Shown piece after piece: positions 44,799-55,625 of a DNA stretch of 64,000 nucleotides. Below the pieces are notes generated by a model. It was not told where the DNA came from, did no database searches, and saw nothing but the letters and a program-made list of their open reading frames with translations. This DNA comes from Talaromyces rugulosus (taxonomy: Eukaryota > Ascomycota > Eurotiomycetes > Eurotiales > Trichocomaceae), in assembly GCF_013368755.1 (NCBI RefSeq), contig NC_049566.1, forward strand, positions 2,418,001 through 2,482,000. Direction: 5' to 3'. The position numbers and the translations under genes are program-made. Numbering within the stretch: position 1 is the first letter of the stretch; the number at the start of each line of letters is the position of its first letter.

Positions 44799-46209
44799 TC
44801 AAACGGCCCCGCGGGGTCGCGCCTTGGCTTCCTTCTTCGCTTTCTGATCTTCCTTCTTGCGCTTTTTTTGCTCTTCAATTTTCACTTCATGCTTGCGCTT
44901 CAGGCTGGCCTTTTCTGCGTCCGTCTTGGCCACGGGTTTGAAAAACCCTTCTAGACGAGCCTGTTGCGCCGTCTTTAGGTTCTTCTGCAGGCGCGCCGCC
45001 GCGTTGCGCACCCGGTCTTCGCTGAAGCCCTTTTCCTTGACCAGAAAATCAATTAACCCATCAATATCGGGATTCTCCCATTTGAAGTCGCATGCTGGGT
45101 CGCTGGCATCTCTCACGTCCGGGTTGAAGAACAGCTCTCGGGCTTCCTTGTATGGCCAGTCCTCGGGGATCGTGTATTTCTTTTTGGGATCATTCTCCAT
45201 GTATTCAACCACTTTTTCCAGTGTCCCGTGCTCGCGGATTAGCTTCAGCGCTGTTTGATGCCCGACCTTGGGAATGGGCTCAACATAATCGCAACCAAGG
45301 AGAATGCACAGATCGATGAACTTGAAATTAACGTTAGCAAAAGTTTAGTTGGAGAAGGTCCAACGGCCCTCAACTCACCTGACTGCGCTCCATGTCAAGA
45401 CCCTCTAGAGCCTTGTCCAAGTGGATTTCCTGAATCGGCTCCTTCCTCTGCTCACTGAAAGTAAGGTGGCGAAGCAGAATGGGCGACTCAAAACAGAGAG
45501 TATCCATATCCTCCGAGGCTGCAGCGTAGACCTTGCCGGCACGCGCCAGAACCGCACACTGAGCTTCCGCCTCGGTGGGTGCTTCGATATAAGGCACACC
45601 CATCAGCTTCAGCAGCTTTTTGCACTCGTCGTTGTGCTCCCTAGTGACGCGAACAGTTCGCCGCGAGAACTTCTCCATGTCTTCTGCAGTTCCGGTTTCC
45701 TTGGCCTCCTCGTGGGCCTCGTGTGCTTCCCGCTTCCGCGCTGTTCGCTTGGCGAGCTCACCACTCTTCATTTTCGGAGGAGCACCGTCAAACACGTAAA
45801 GAGGTTTGATGCCGTTGTCGACCATTCGTAGAGTGCGGTAGAACATGCCCATTATGTGAGAAGTAGTCTCGCCGCTTTCGTTCATGAGCTGTTGGCCATC
45901 CGAGCGCACTGCAATGAGGAAGCTGTAGATGCTCATGGAGCTGTAACATGTGAGTATTTTCTAGTTCTAAACACGCGGGGGGTTCGGGGTTCGTACGCAT
46001 CCTAGACCAATAGTTAGTACAATGCACTCATCCTATAACTCAAATGAGAAGAAAAAACTCACAATGGCAACCTTGCGGCCGAAATGGTTCTTGATCTCCC
46101 CCGTTTTGACAGCATCGGGCGCATTCTCCGATATCACCTGGAAAAGGTCTGGCGACTAATCAGCTCCGCTGGGGGAACGAGTGAATGCATACTAACGTTT
46201 AATACCCAT
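44799..46209 (-). CDS. FEN1: Flap endonuclease 1
   Basis: Exons 46209-46197, 46148-46063, 46001-45997, 45940-45379 and 45320-44799 give 395 aa, the standard length. FEN1/Rad27 removes 5' flaps during Okazaki-fragment maturation and long-patch base-excision repair. The first exon is 13 nt (MGIK + 1 nt) and the third only 5 nt (GATGC); together they rebuild the canonical [18 protein letters not shown] ... [16 protein letters not shown]. Metal-binding motifs are present: [28 protein letters not shown] and [14 protein letters not shown]. The PCNA-binding box QARLEGFF lies near residue 340, followed by a Lys-rich tail. It is divergent from the Zn2Cys6 gene across 375 bp. Confidence 0.96.
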
Positions 46210-46584
46210 GATGAGGGATGCACGACCAAAATGTCTGATGTAGCTGTGTGGGGTATCTGCAGAAGTGACGAGAAGAGGAGACAAACGAACAAAATCCTCC
46301 GCACGCGACGACCGCGCGATGAGGTCAGTCGCGCCGTGTAGCTATTAAACCATATCAGGACTAGCGCGTACCCACCACCACGCTAGACCCTTTAAAGCCT
46401 AGGCCCGCAGCCCCCGCTCAGCCCACCCCGGGCTGGTCGCCGATGCCTTAGTGCACGTACTCTGTCGCGGACAACTCCAACGGCCTGCTCCATCCTTTCC
46501 CCAACATTTGCGCATTTTCAGCCCCTCGTTTGCCCTCGCCCGTTGCATCGCAATGTCGCTCGGCGCCGTGCCACACTGCCGACG
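46210..46584. promoter_or_regulatory. Divergent FEN1/Zn2Cys6 promoter
   Basis: 375 bp between start codons, with ACGCG motifs (for example CGCACGCGACG near 46301-46311) that resemble MluI-box (MBF) S-phase sites and would suit FEN1. That link is an inference. Confidence 0.35.
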
Positions 46585-49073
46585 ATGAAGCGGAATCGCA
46601 TCCAGTTCGAGGCCAATGGGGAGCACTCGTCTTCTTCCCCTATCGGAAATGGCGGTGTTGGAGGAGGTGGAGGAGCAGGCAATGGAGCGCCAGACGATGA
46701 AGCGCAGGGCCCCTTTCGACATATACCCAAGATCTCGCGCAAGATCCGCGCCTGTACTGAATGTAAGCGACACAAGGTGCGCTGTGATATGAAGCCCGGG
46801 AGTCAGACGTGCCAGCGATGCCAGCGAATGGGGTTGCAATGCGTCGTCAACAAGAGCCTGCAGACGTTGTTGGATGACGAAGCAGAGTATGTTTTTTTTT
46901 CTCCCCCAGATATTTTTATATTCATATGTCTAACTTTTTGTAGATGGAAGGGCATGATGGAATCGGCCATATCGGATTTGTTGCGAAAAGCTCAGCTACC
47001 CGAACTGTCCTATTACCATGGAAGCGACCCATCGACGCCCCAGACTCGACTGACTGAGAACGATCGCAAACTATCTACCGTTTCCGTCGAAGCCACACCC
47101 CATGCCGAGGACAACAGCGGCACGCCGCAGAATAATGGGAGCGGCCATTCTCGTCGTCCGAGTTCGGTCTACCGATCACATCGAGAACAGTCGCACTATT
47201 CCCCAGAAAGAGAAGAACCCGGGACGGCAACTATAGTGACAGCCCCCATGGGCAGTCTTTTTGAAGTCACCCAGCTGAGTCATTCTCGAGAAAACTCGCC
47301 CACGCGCCAGTATGCTCCGGATCGTTTGGTCGCTGCCGATTTCATATCTCGGGGCGTTGTGGACCCTCTCGAGGCCGAAGAACTTTTCACCTACTTTTAC
47401 CGACGATTAAATCATTATTTATGGGATGGAATGGTCATGCCTCATACAAGACTGATATCGGTCCGACAATCCTCCACACTCCTTACTTCTGCCGTTTTGG
47501 CTGTAGCAGCTCTTCATATTCCCGGTAGGGAACGGACATTCGATACTTGCTATGCAGAGTTTGCTAGGCTTGCATCCGAGTCAATGTTGAATCGGCACCA
47601 CAGTCTTGATGATCTCCGAGGTCTGTGCATTGGAGCGTTTTGGCTATCTGATGTCAGCTGGAAGTTGTCTGGCTACGCAGTCCGCATCGCGACAGAACGC
47701 GGTCTTCACCAGTGTTACCGTAAAGCTATGCAGGGATTGCCTGAACACAGAGAACCCGCTCAGCTGTGGTATATTCTCTATGTAAGTTTTGCCTCTTTTT
47801 GTCTATCAGAACAACACTAATGTTTGCTAGGTTCTGGAACATCATTTTTCAATTGCATATGGCCGACCACCCATCATTCACGAAGATGTTTGCATTGCAA
47901 AACACGAAACTTTTCTGAACATGCCCGGGGTTGGACAGCGGGATACGCGAATGCACAGTCAAGTTGCTTTGTTCATCATCCTAACCCGGATCTACCATGC
48001 CTTTGGCCCCGATGTGGATTTAGAAGTCCTTGAGCACGAGCTGCCGAAAATCGAAATGTTCGACAAAGATCTCGAGAACTGGAAGAGATCCTGGTCGAGT
48101 CGAATAGGTGAGCAACCCTCTTTTCAAGGCGATGACCGTCAAACTGACCATATTAGTGGGCAATGAATTTGTTGGCAGCTACCCGTATAAAGGAATAGCC
48201 CTGCATTACAATTTCTCCCGTCTGACAGTAAACTCCCTAGCTCTGAGAACTTATCATTCGGCGAATTCGTTCCGGCCGCTTTCGGCAGAGCGCAAGAAAT
48301 ACGTGGAGATAGCCATTGACTCTGCCATGTCGACCTTGCAGATGGTGCTGGACGAGCCCGACATTCAAAATAGTCTTGTGGGAGTGCCTCTCTTCTTACA
48401 TAGTATGATCACCTTTGCCGCCGTGTTCTTGCTCAAGATCGCAGTCAAGGTGCACCCTAGCTGTGTGACCGCTCCTGTCAGCCAGCGAAACTCGCTCGCC
48501 GCAGCGGCCTTGCCAATCGATGTCTCGCGCGTGCTAGGGACGATTGAGAAGATTGTCGATTTGATGATTTCAATCAGCGAAAAGGCGAGCGAGCGACATG
48601 TGAGCCATCACATCGCCCGGGGTCTGGGAAAGATGATGGAGGGATTCCGAGAGTGGGAGGAGAAGCATACAAGCCCTGGCAGACTGCCACCACGCCCGCA
48701 ACAGCCAAGTTGGCTGCATGATACGCCTTCGCTGTTTAACCCAGTCTCTCTCAGCAATCCGCAAACCATTGGAGAGCGCGCGACAATACTCAACCACCCA
48801 CCGGCCATGTTGGGTGTTGCGCCGCTCTCGTCGGAGCGTGGAAACAATAACAATAATGGCGGGAATAACAATCACAGCAACAACAACAACAATCATAACA
48901 ACCACAATAATAATAACGGATTCCCAATGTCCACGACTGGGGCAATGGAAAAGTCATTGGGAGGCCTCTCTGAAGGGTCATTGGATCCCATGATGACGGA
49001 CCTGTGGGGATTCGACGAAGAGTATTTCCCCACCGGAGTCTTTGATTTCTTACAGTCACAAATGCCGGCGTGA
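46585..49073 (+). CDS. Zn2Cys6 transcription factor
   Basis: Exons 46585-46886, 46944-47781, 47831-48107 and 48157-49073 give 777 aa. The binuclear cluster is at residues 57-86 (C57-x2-C60-x6-C67-x8-C76-x2-C79-x6-C86), preceded by a basic stretch (KISRKIRA). A helix (WKGMMESAISDLLRKAQ) follows, then a Ser-rich linker, and the fungal-specific regulatory region from about residue 250 (EAEELFTYFYRRLNHYLWDG, VLAVAALHIPGRER, GLCIGAFWLSDVSWKLSGYA). The C-terminus has an Asn/His-rich run near 48842-48918 and an acidic end (DLWGFDEEYFPTGVFDFL) that may activate transcription. Target genes are unknown. Start chosen at the ATG giving MKRNRIQFEA. Confidence 0.92.
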
Positions 49074-49160
49074 AGACTTTTGGTTTTTCTTGTCATTTAG
49101 GCGTAAACATGATGATTTACAACAGTATATAGAGCTATATCGCATCTCCATTTTACATAC

Positions 49161-49162
<2 letters not shown>

Positions 49163-49192
<30 letters not shown>
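49163..49192. repeat. Poly(T)30 tract
   Basis: Thirty consecutive T between the convergent Zn2Cys6 and kinase-like genes. Could help 3'-end formation; length is prone to sequencing error. Confidence 0.9.
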
Positions 49193-49193
<1 letters not shown>

Positions 49194-49298
49194 GAAGAAC
49201 GATCTCGATTGATTGCTATCTGAGATAAACTAGTAAAACATTCGGACCATGGCGAATGCAATATCAAGCAAGTAAATTAATCGACCATCCTACTGCTA

Positions 49299-50424
49299 CT
49301 AATTGGCCGCCGCGCCCACCATCTGCCAATCATCATTATTTCTCAAAGCTGCTGCTGGTGCCGGTTCTTCTGCCCTGCTCCTCAAACACAACTGAAAACT
49401 TCTTTGATCTGCAGCAAAACGCGCAACTTGACTTGCAGCAACAAGCCTCTTCCAAAGCTCAGAACCCATCAGCGCTTTCTCTGTCCTCGGCGACGACTCA
49501 TTGCTGTTGCTAGCAATATAGTAGCCGTAGTGTTGTTGGTAAGGGCGGCGGCTACTGTGGCAGAAGCGAGACAGGTCGAAAAAGGAGACGGTTTGGCTGG
49601 CGCGGTCGTACCAGATGTGGTTTTCGTCGATGAGTAAGGGGTTTTCGGTGACGACGAGCTGGTTTGCGGCGTTGAGGGTGAGGGTGGTTTCTTCGGAGGT
49701 GAGCGTGTAGCCGACGCTGCGAATGTGGCTGTGACGGTTAGTCTTTTTCTTCTTCTTTTTTATATTATATATATACATAGATATAAAAAAGAAGGACTGG
49801 ATTACTTGATGGTTATCACAAGATCCTGTTTGATAACCTGCAAATCATTCTCCGTCAAGTTCCATGCTCCCTGAAGAAATCGAGAAATCGGCACCCCAGG
49901 CAACTTGCTCGTTGCAAGAACATGCAAATAACCACCGGGAAAAAAACCCGTATGATCCTGAACTTCAGAAGCACTATCTAGAAACTTTGGAGTTCGACCG
50001 GAAAACGCACAGGCGCGTAGAATACGACTTTCTTCTTTGATATCATACGGCGAGTAACGCTGCATATACTCGAGGTATGTGAATTGGCCACCGATTAATG
50101 CGGGATTCAACCTAGAAGGATACAAAAACCATATTAATAAGATAGTAAATAAGTTGGGTAAAAAGGGGAGGAAGCTCACTGCATCCGAACCTTGACAGTA
50201 CACTCGACTTCCTCGTTACTGTTGGTGTCAACCCGCTGCGCGTGAAAGACGCCCGTGATATCGTGTAGCTTGGGGTCGTATTCTTCGTACACAAACTCTT
50301 CGAGTTTGTACTGAATGGTGCCCATGTAACCAGTTCGCACTGTTGTGCCTTGGCGGGCCTGCATGGGGAATTTGGAGGTCATGATGGTGGTTGTTGTTGA
50401 ATCGATGTTCATGGGGTCGGCCAT
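49299..50424 (-). CDS. Hypothetical protein, possibly degenerate kinase-like
   Basis: Exons 50424-50180, 50111-49806 and 49728-49299 give 326 aa; both introns (68 and 77 bp) preserve frame. N-terminus MADPMNIDSTTTT, then a strand-rich segment (TGYMGTIQYKLEEFVYEEYD, GVFHAQRVD). The middle (HVLATSKLPGVPISRFL) resembles the hinge of fungal phosphotransferase/kinase-like proteins, and ENHIWYDRASQTVSFFDLSR resembles their C-lobe N-x-x-x ... F-x-D-x element. The HRD-like His-x-Asp is not clear, so it may be catalytically inactive. The fold is inferred from these two patterns only; an unrelated fungal family is possible. The tail is Ala/Arg-rich without known motifs. Confidence 0.75.
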
Positions 50425-51160
50425 TTTTTTTTCTCTTCTTCTAAATTTTGATCTCAAACACAGGAGGTTGGTAGATGCCTGTCAATAGAGGAATGAATAA
50501 AGCAAATGTTAAGTTTGTGTAAAATTTTTGTTGATGTGGGAAAGAAAGACATCATGCTTAGCCTTTGGATACATGTCGTTGATGTCAATGTGAGGCAACG
50601 GATGACGAGCACAAGCTACTACGAACCTTAGAATTACTATCTAGTATGTTAAAAGAAACCCGTAATAAAAAATAATGGAGTTATTATTGAGATATTCCTT
50701 GCAAAGTCTAATAATAAAAGATATGGATGATTTTAATAGAGATACAAGCCTATATCAGTTCAGAAATGGATACAAATGTCAGATCATGATATGTACACTT
50801 GCCCCTCGTATAATATAGCCTGCATACTACAACCTAATTAGAAAACTAAAGCTTGAGGACTAACCTATGTAGGATTTGTCAACAACTCGTCACCGAGAGG
50901 AAAAGATAACCGGCCCCGGGCCGGTAACGGTGGCTTTTTTACCATATATCTACAAGAATGAACTGGAATTTGCGTGCTAAATCCAATTTATGGAATTGTA
51001 TCAAACTCTACCTCTGGCTATATAAAGAGCTTCAGTCAGGAGATTGAGACAGATGTATAACATATTCAGTATACATAGCGTTTAACACTATTCAGCGAAC
51101 GTTTCTGAGACTAGATATACACATACCTACCGCAATTCAACACATCACATCACATCGAAC
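50425..51160. other. Intergenic with repeat, no gene
   Basis: 736 bp, A/T-rich around 50640-50760, holding the first copy of the ~60-bp direct repeat. A TATATAA motif at 51020 lies 141 bp upstream of the SnoaL-like ATG. Confidence 0.5.
50691..50749. repeat. ~60-bp direct repeat, left copy
   Basis: Starts GATATTCCTTGCAAAGTCTA and ends TTTTAATAGAGATACAAGC. It is closely similar to 51667-51731, with a few substitutions and a short TAA indel. The two copies flank the SnoaL-like gene. Confidence 0.8.
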
Positions 51161-51627
51161 ATGCCCTATGCACATTCTCTCAGTGATATTAGCCTGCGTG
51201 AAGAGATAGTAGACACAATCGTGCGCGCTTGCCTCGGTATTGACACCAATGACAAAGCTCTCTGGGAATCCGCCTGGGCCACTGAAGACCCCGATATCAG
51301 CTTAACATCCAGTGGCACAGCTCTACAGGGCATGGAAAACATTAATAAATACTGTTTCGACAATGTCGGTCTGATGGATACCTATCACCTCACTACTGGT
51401 ATTCGTATTGATGTCAAGGATGGAGCAAATATAGCGTATATGACGGCCAATGCTCTGAATAAGCATTATGCTCCTGGTGAAGGCCTACAGGCAAATGAAA
51501 AACATTTATTGGTGGGGTCTAAATATGATATTCAAGTCATAAAGGTGTCAGTTGGTTAGTGGAAGATTAAATCATGGGCTTACGGTTATTTGGCGGTGAC
51601 CGGTTAGTCATGAAACGACAGGGGTAA
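51161..51627 (+). pseudogene. SnoaL-like protein gene with broken C-terminus
   Basis: The frame from ATG 51161 to TAG 51557-51559 gives 132 aa of a SnoaL-like (NTF2-fold) domain: IVRACLGIDTNDKALWESAW with ATEDPDISL, and LMDTYHLTTGIRIDVKDG, then YMTANALNKHYAPGEG. The expected last strands follow the stop: in the same frame W-K-I-K-S-W (51560-51577), then in another frame G-G-D-R-L-V-M to TAA 51625-51627. So the family's WKI ... W-x-x-GD ending has been interrupted by an in-frame TAG and a frameshift. The 132-aa product may still be made. Members of this fold are small-molecule hydrolases, cyclases or binders; no substrate can be assigned. Confidence 0.55.
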
Positions 51628-51666
51628 TATGGAATTGAATGACGTCCGTATCTTGAAATGGTCCCA

Positions 51667-51731
51667 GATATTCTTTGCTAAGTCTAGTAATAATAATAAA
51701 AGATACGGATAATTTTAATAGAGATGAAAGC
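51667..51731. repeat. ~60-bp direct repeat, right copy
   Basis: Partner of 50691-50749, same orientation, about 976 bp away, located between the SnoaL-like gene and the phosphotransferase gene. Confidence 0.8.
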
Positions 51732-51909
51732 TTTTAGGGTTTCTGATATAACTACTAGTCTAACTAGATGGTATCATACGCTAAACCTAACTTGGATTAT
51801 TAAACCGGGAATACTTTCTTTCCGCGTTGCAACCAAACCTACAAATCAATCCAGGGGTTGTTTAACTTATTACCCGATGAATCAACTTTTGGTGGGTAAG
51901 GCTCATAGC

Positions 51910-53731
51910 ATGAGATCTCTGAAGTTCTTCGCTTCTTTGTGCGCCCAATTCTCCCGTTCCCACGGGCTTACAACGCTGTCACGTAAAGAGAGAACCGAGC
52001 CCGTTCATGCGTCAATTAAATACTTCAACAATGAGCTGTTCCGATATACTTCTGGAAGGTGGATGTACGTTTTGTGTGTCGCATTGAATGATATCGATAC
52101 TGATAGGTTGTAGTTATAATGAACCTTTACGGTTGGCCGAACGTTATCTCAAGTTCGATATATCCGCCCTCTTGAACGTTGTTGCCACTACTTTTGGCCG
52201 TCATACTTCTGATATCGTATCCTTTTTTAAGTTTTCTGAGGGCGGATTCAACCGCGTGTTCCAAGCGACGTTTAAAGATGGGCGCTGTGTCATAGTTAGA
52301 CTTCCATACCCGTCTACTGTGCCTAAACACTATACAGTTGCCAGCGAGGTTGCTACCTTGGACTTTCTCCGGTTACATGGGATTCGTACACCTGAGGTGT
52401 ATGTCTGGTCTTCGACGGAAGCGAATCCTGTTGGTACTGAGTATATTATCATGGAGAAAATGGCTGGTACTCCCCTGGGCGAAACATGGTATTCCATGAC
52501 GCCAAAGGAGCAACATAAGATTATGAAACAAATTGTTGAGTGGGAGAAACGATTGATGTCACTTGAATTTCCCGCATGCGGGAGTATATACTACCAGAAA
52601 GATCTTCCTTTTGAGAAGACAGTTCCATTGTCAGTTCAGAATGACGCTAAGTTCTGTATAGGGCCAATAGCGCATTACAGTTGGTGGCATGATGAAAGAA
52701 GCCTCTTGACTATCGACAGAGGGCCTTGTACGTGCATAAAGATACATAAGACACCTGTGCATTATTAACTGCGAATAGGGTATTCATCCAACGACGTATT
52801 CCGGGCTGTTGGTGAACGGGAGTTGGCATGGACTAAAGCATATGCAAAACCTCGCCTTCACTATGAGCGTCTTTATAGGGAAATCTATAAATTTTGCAAG
52901 GTCTCCCCTGATAACCACATCAAAAACCTCACCGATTATCTATCATTACTGCCATGTCTTGGATTCAAAGCTGGTACAGCGCGGAATCGGCCGGTCATTC
53001 GCCACCCTGATTTTCAACCCAACAATATTCTTGTGTCAGAATCCCATGAAATAATAGGATTAATTGATTGGCAACATTCCTCCATCCTTCCTCTTTGTCT
53101 CGCGGCTGGGATACCGAAACATTTCCAAAATTACGGTGATCCTGAATCGGAAAAACTTATACAGCCCAAGCTCGATCTTCCACAGAACTATGACTCCCTG
53201 ACCCAATTTGAGCAAGCGTCGATACGAGAAAGTTTTCGAAAAAGACTGATTCATTTCCTTTACGTTGCGTTTACTAGACGGCTGAACGAAGAGCATTACG
53301 ATGCAATATTTGATACCTCTGTAATATTACATCAACGTCTATTCAAAAGTGCGGGTACTCCTTGGGAAGGAGACTCGGTTACTTTGAAGGCTGATATAAT
53401 TCGCGCTGGACAAGACTGGCCGAACTTTATTTCAACGGATCCTGATAAGAGCAAAACGTGCCCTGTGCCTCCTGTCAACTACTCGGACAAAATTATCCAG
53501 GAGGTTCTGGATTTGGACGCCCAACAGCAAGAAGCCAATACCACAATGGAACAGATGCGAAACGTTCTAGGTGTTGACATATTAGGATGGGTGCCAAATG
53601 ACGAGTATGAAGCCGCAAAAGAAGCAGCGCGTGAAATGAAAACTAAAATGCTTGAGGCGGCTGAGACCCAGGAAGATACAATTGGGATTCAAAATCACTT
53701 TCCGTTCGATGACTTCAAGGAGAAGTCATGA
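51910..53731 (+). CDS. APH-family phosphotransferase (AIM9-like)
   Basis: Exons 51910-52064, 52114-52727 and 52779-53731 give 573 aa. Kinase-like fold motifs are intact: SEGGFNRVFQATFKDG (nucleotide loop, residues ~90-105), IVRLPYPSTVPK, ASEVATLDFLRLHGIRTPEV, TEYIIMEKMAGTPLG, the catalytic loop RPVIRHPDFQPNNIL, and the metal-binding IGLIDWQHSSILPL. This architecture matches fungal Aim9/aminoglycoside-phosphotransferase-like proteins. The start at MRSLKFFASLCAQFSRSHG was chosen because it gives a mitochondrial-type presequence and lies after the direct repeat; an in-frame ATG at 51877 is possible. Acceptor TTGTAG at 52113 restores GRWIYNEPL. Substrate is unknown. A relic of a second copy lies at 55571. 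Confidence 0.85.
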
Positions 53732-54129
53732 AATGTAACAAACAACCTGGAAATAACACCTACAATCCATCACTATTTGAGAATTTCACAACACTGTGCT
53801 CGACTAGAAGACGATAAATGTGATTGTGTGTCGAAGGGGGAAACATGGCTCTTGCTCGGGCATGCAGAGCAACCCACGAAAGCTTATAGCAGCTCGTTAT
53901 ACGTGCAACCAGGACGTATCGAAGAGCTGACCAAAAATCAAGGACTTATCTTTTAGCCATGAGCATGGCGTATGATTTTTTATTCCATAGCCTTGCTAAT
54001 TCGGGGGCATTTAAACGCGTCAAAGTAGGCTGTAGAGGGTTTTGGCACTGCGGGGAATAAGACTCGCAAATCAGCGTCACTAAAATTTATTTTCGTAAAG
54101 CTTTTGGCTTTTTGTTCATAAATTTAACC

Positions 54130-54141
54130 CGGACATATCGG
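54130..54141 (+). promoter_or_regulatory. CGG-N6-CGG site, distal copy
   Basis: CGGACATATCGG, a direct CGG pair of the kind bound by some Zn2Cys6 dimers, 191 bp before the MDR start codon. Binding is inferred from the motif only. Confidence 0.4.
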
Positions 54142-54184
54142 ACGTGTCTCTAGAGCGAGCATGTCGTTGCGCCATAATTTGACT

Positions 54185-54196
54185 CGGACATATCGG
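54185..54196 (+). promoter_or_regulatory. CGG-N6-CGG site, proximal copy
   Basis: An exact second copy of CGGACATATCGG, 55 bp from the first and 136 bp before the MDR start. Its survival while the flanks have diverged is what makes it notable. Confidence 0.4.
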
Positions 54197-54331
54197 AGAT
54201 ATCTCACAGAGTAAGTCGTGCCGTATCATAGAAATATATGCACATATATATGAAGCCTGTAAGTTGACGTCTGAAATATCGACTCTGCATTAAAATATTC
54301 AAGGCGTAAACGTCTGTATCCCGATACTATC

Positions 54332-55447
54332 ATGGCTTTCAATCTACCATCTCAACATCGCGCCCTTGTGCTCGAAAGCATCGAGGCTGGCTTTCAGTTT
54401 AAATCAGTTCCAACACCACACCCCAGCGAAGGCAGCGCCATCGTTCGTATCGAAGCGTCGGGAGCATTGTCGTATTTTCGTGAGATTTATAACGGGATGC
54501 TCGGATACTCGTTTCCTACACCAATTGTGGGCGGTTACTGCGCGATTGGCCGCATCGTCGCACATGGATCAGATGCAACGGTCTTGCAGCTCGGACAGCT
54601 CGTGTTTGTCGACTGCGTCATTCGTGCACGCGATGACCCGAGCGCTCTGTATCTGTCGGCGATCCATGACGGAGGCAGTGAAGCTAGCAAGAAACTGATG
54701 AGAGAAGTCTGGCGTGACGGAACACTGGCTGAGTTTGTCAAGGTGCCGCTGGAAAATTGTATCCCACTTGATGAGGCGAGGCTGTGTCAAGGTTTGGGCT
54801 ATTCTGTCCAGGACTTGATGTATCTTTCCTACCTCCTAGTACCGTTCGGCGGGCTACGGGACATCAAGCTCGAACCCGGCGAGACAGTTGTTGTGTGTCC
54901 AGCAACTGGTGGTTTTGGTAGCGCAGGTGTAATGGTTGCAATTGCAATGGGCGCTAGGGTGATTGCTTTGAGCCGGAATGAGACGAAGCTGGCCAAATTG
55001 AAGGAACATGTGAGGAGGGGAACACCTGGGGCAAATATAGAGACGGTGACGTTGACCGGAGATGAGAGCGCTGACACTGCCGCAGTAGCAGCTTTTGGCA
55101 AGATCGATGCCATATTGGACCTTTCACCCCATAGCGCTGCCAAATCAACCCACTTGAAGAGCATTGTGAATACGCTTCGACCGAATGGAAGATGCAGTTT
55201 GATGGGCATGGTTGACGTTGCCATACCAGCCTGGACGGTTGTTAGCCGCAACCTTTCATTCCGTGGTAAGGTGATGTACGAAAGAAATGATATACTGCAG
55301 TTCATCAACATGCTAGAAAGAGGTATGTTCCCAAGGGGGGAAAACTTTGTGACTACAAAGGCCTTTAGCTTGGAGAACTGGAAAGAAGGCTTTGCAACAG
55401 CAGCAGAGTACATCGGTGTTGGCCAGATGGTGGTTTTTACACCATAA
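54332..55447 (+). CDS. Medium-chain dehydrogenase/reductase (quinone-oxidoreductase-like)
   Basis: Intronless, 371 aa. The GroES-like N-terminal domain (SEGSAIVRIEASGALSYF, TPIVGGYCAIGRIVAHG) lacks the GHE zinc motif and the four-Cys structural loop of classical alcohol dehydrogenases, so it is probably zinc-independent. The Rossmann domain starts near residue 186 (TVVVCPATGGFGSAGVMVAI with MGARVIALSRNETK). The end (FVTTKAFSLENWKEGFATAA) is typical of the superfamily. Such enzymes use NAD(P)H on quinones, enones or alcohols; the substrate is not readable. Context: accessory region, with paired CGG-N6-CGG sites upstream suggesting pathway-specific control. Confidence 0.88.
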   Translation: MAFNLPSQHRALVLESIEAGFQFKSVPTPHPSEGSAIVRIEASGALSYFREIYNGMLGYSFPTPIVGGYCAIGRIVAHGSDATVLQLGQLVFVDCVIRARDDPSALYLSAIHDGGSEASKKLMREVWRDGTLAEFVKVPLENCIPLDEARLCQGLGYSVQDLMYLSYLLVPFGGLRDIKLEPGETVVVCPATGGFGSAGVMVAIAMGARVIALSRNETKLAKLKEHVRRGTPGANIETVTLTGDESADTAAVAAFGKIDAILDLSPHSAAKSTHLKSIVNTLRPNGRCSLMGMVDVAIPAWTVVSRNLSFRGKVMYERNDILQFINMLERGMFPRGENFVTTKAFSLENWKEGFATAAEYIGVGQMVVFTP

Positions 55448-55570
55448 TATTTCAGAAATTTCTTAGATTGCACAGTGGTTAGCATTCTTAATGAGGACAC
55501 ACTAGTCTTCTAGGTTGAATCAAAGACACGGACAACTATATTTTACTATGTTGGTTTCAATTTACTTTGT

Positions 55571-55625
55571 AACATGAGATTATGAAACAAATTGTCGAAT
55601 GGGAGAGATGATTGATGTCACTTGA
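55571..55625 (+). pseudogene. Relic of a second APH-type phosphotransferase gene
   Basis: 55 bases match 52512-52566 of the intact gene at 50 positions; all five differences are transitions, and one creates TGA. The sequence then diverges, with a possible further match (AGCTGGGACCATGATGA near 55627, similar to 52680). This is a fragment of a duplicated copy. Confidence 0.6.

Larger units (their letters stand above)
53732..54331. other. Intergenic, promoter of the MDR gene
   Basis: 600 bp with an imperfect tandem duplication of ~55 bp (54121-54230) carrying the paired CGG sites listed separately. No gene seen. Confidence 0.55.
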
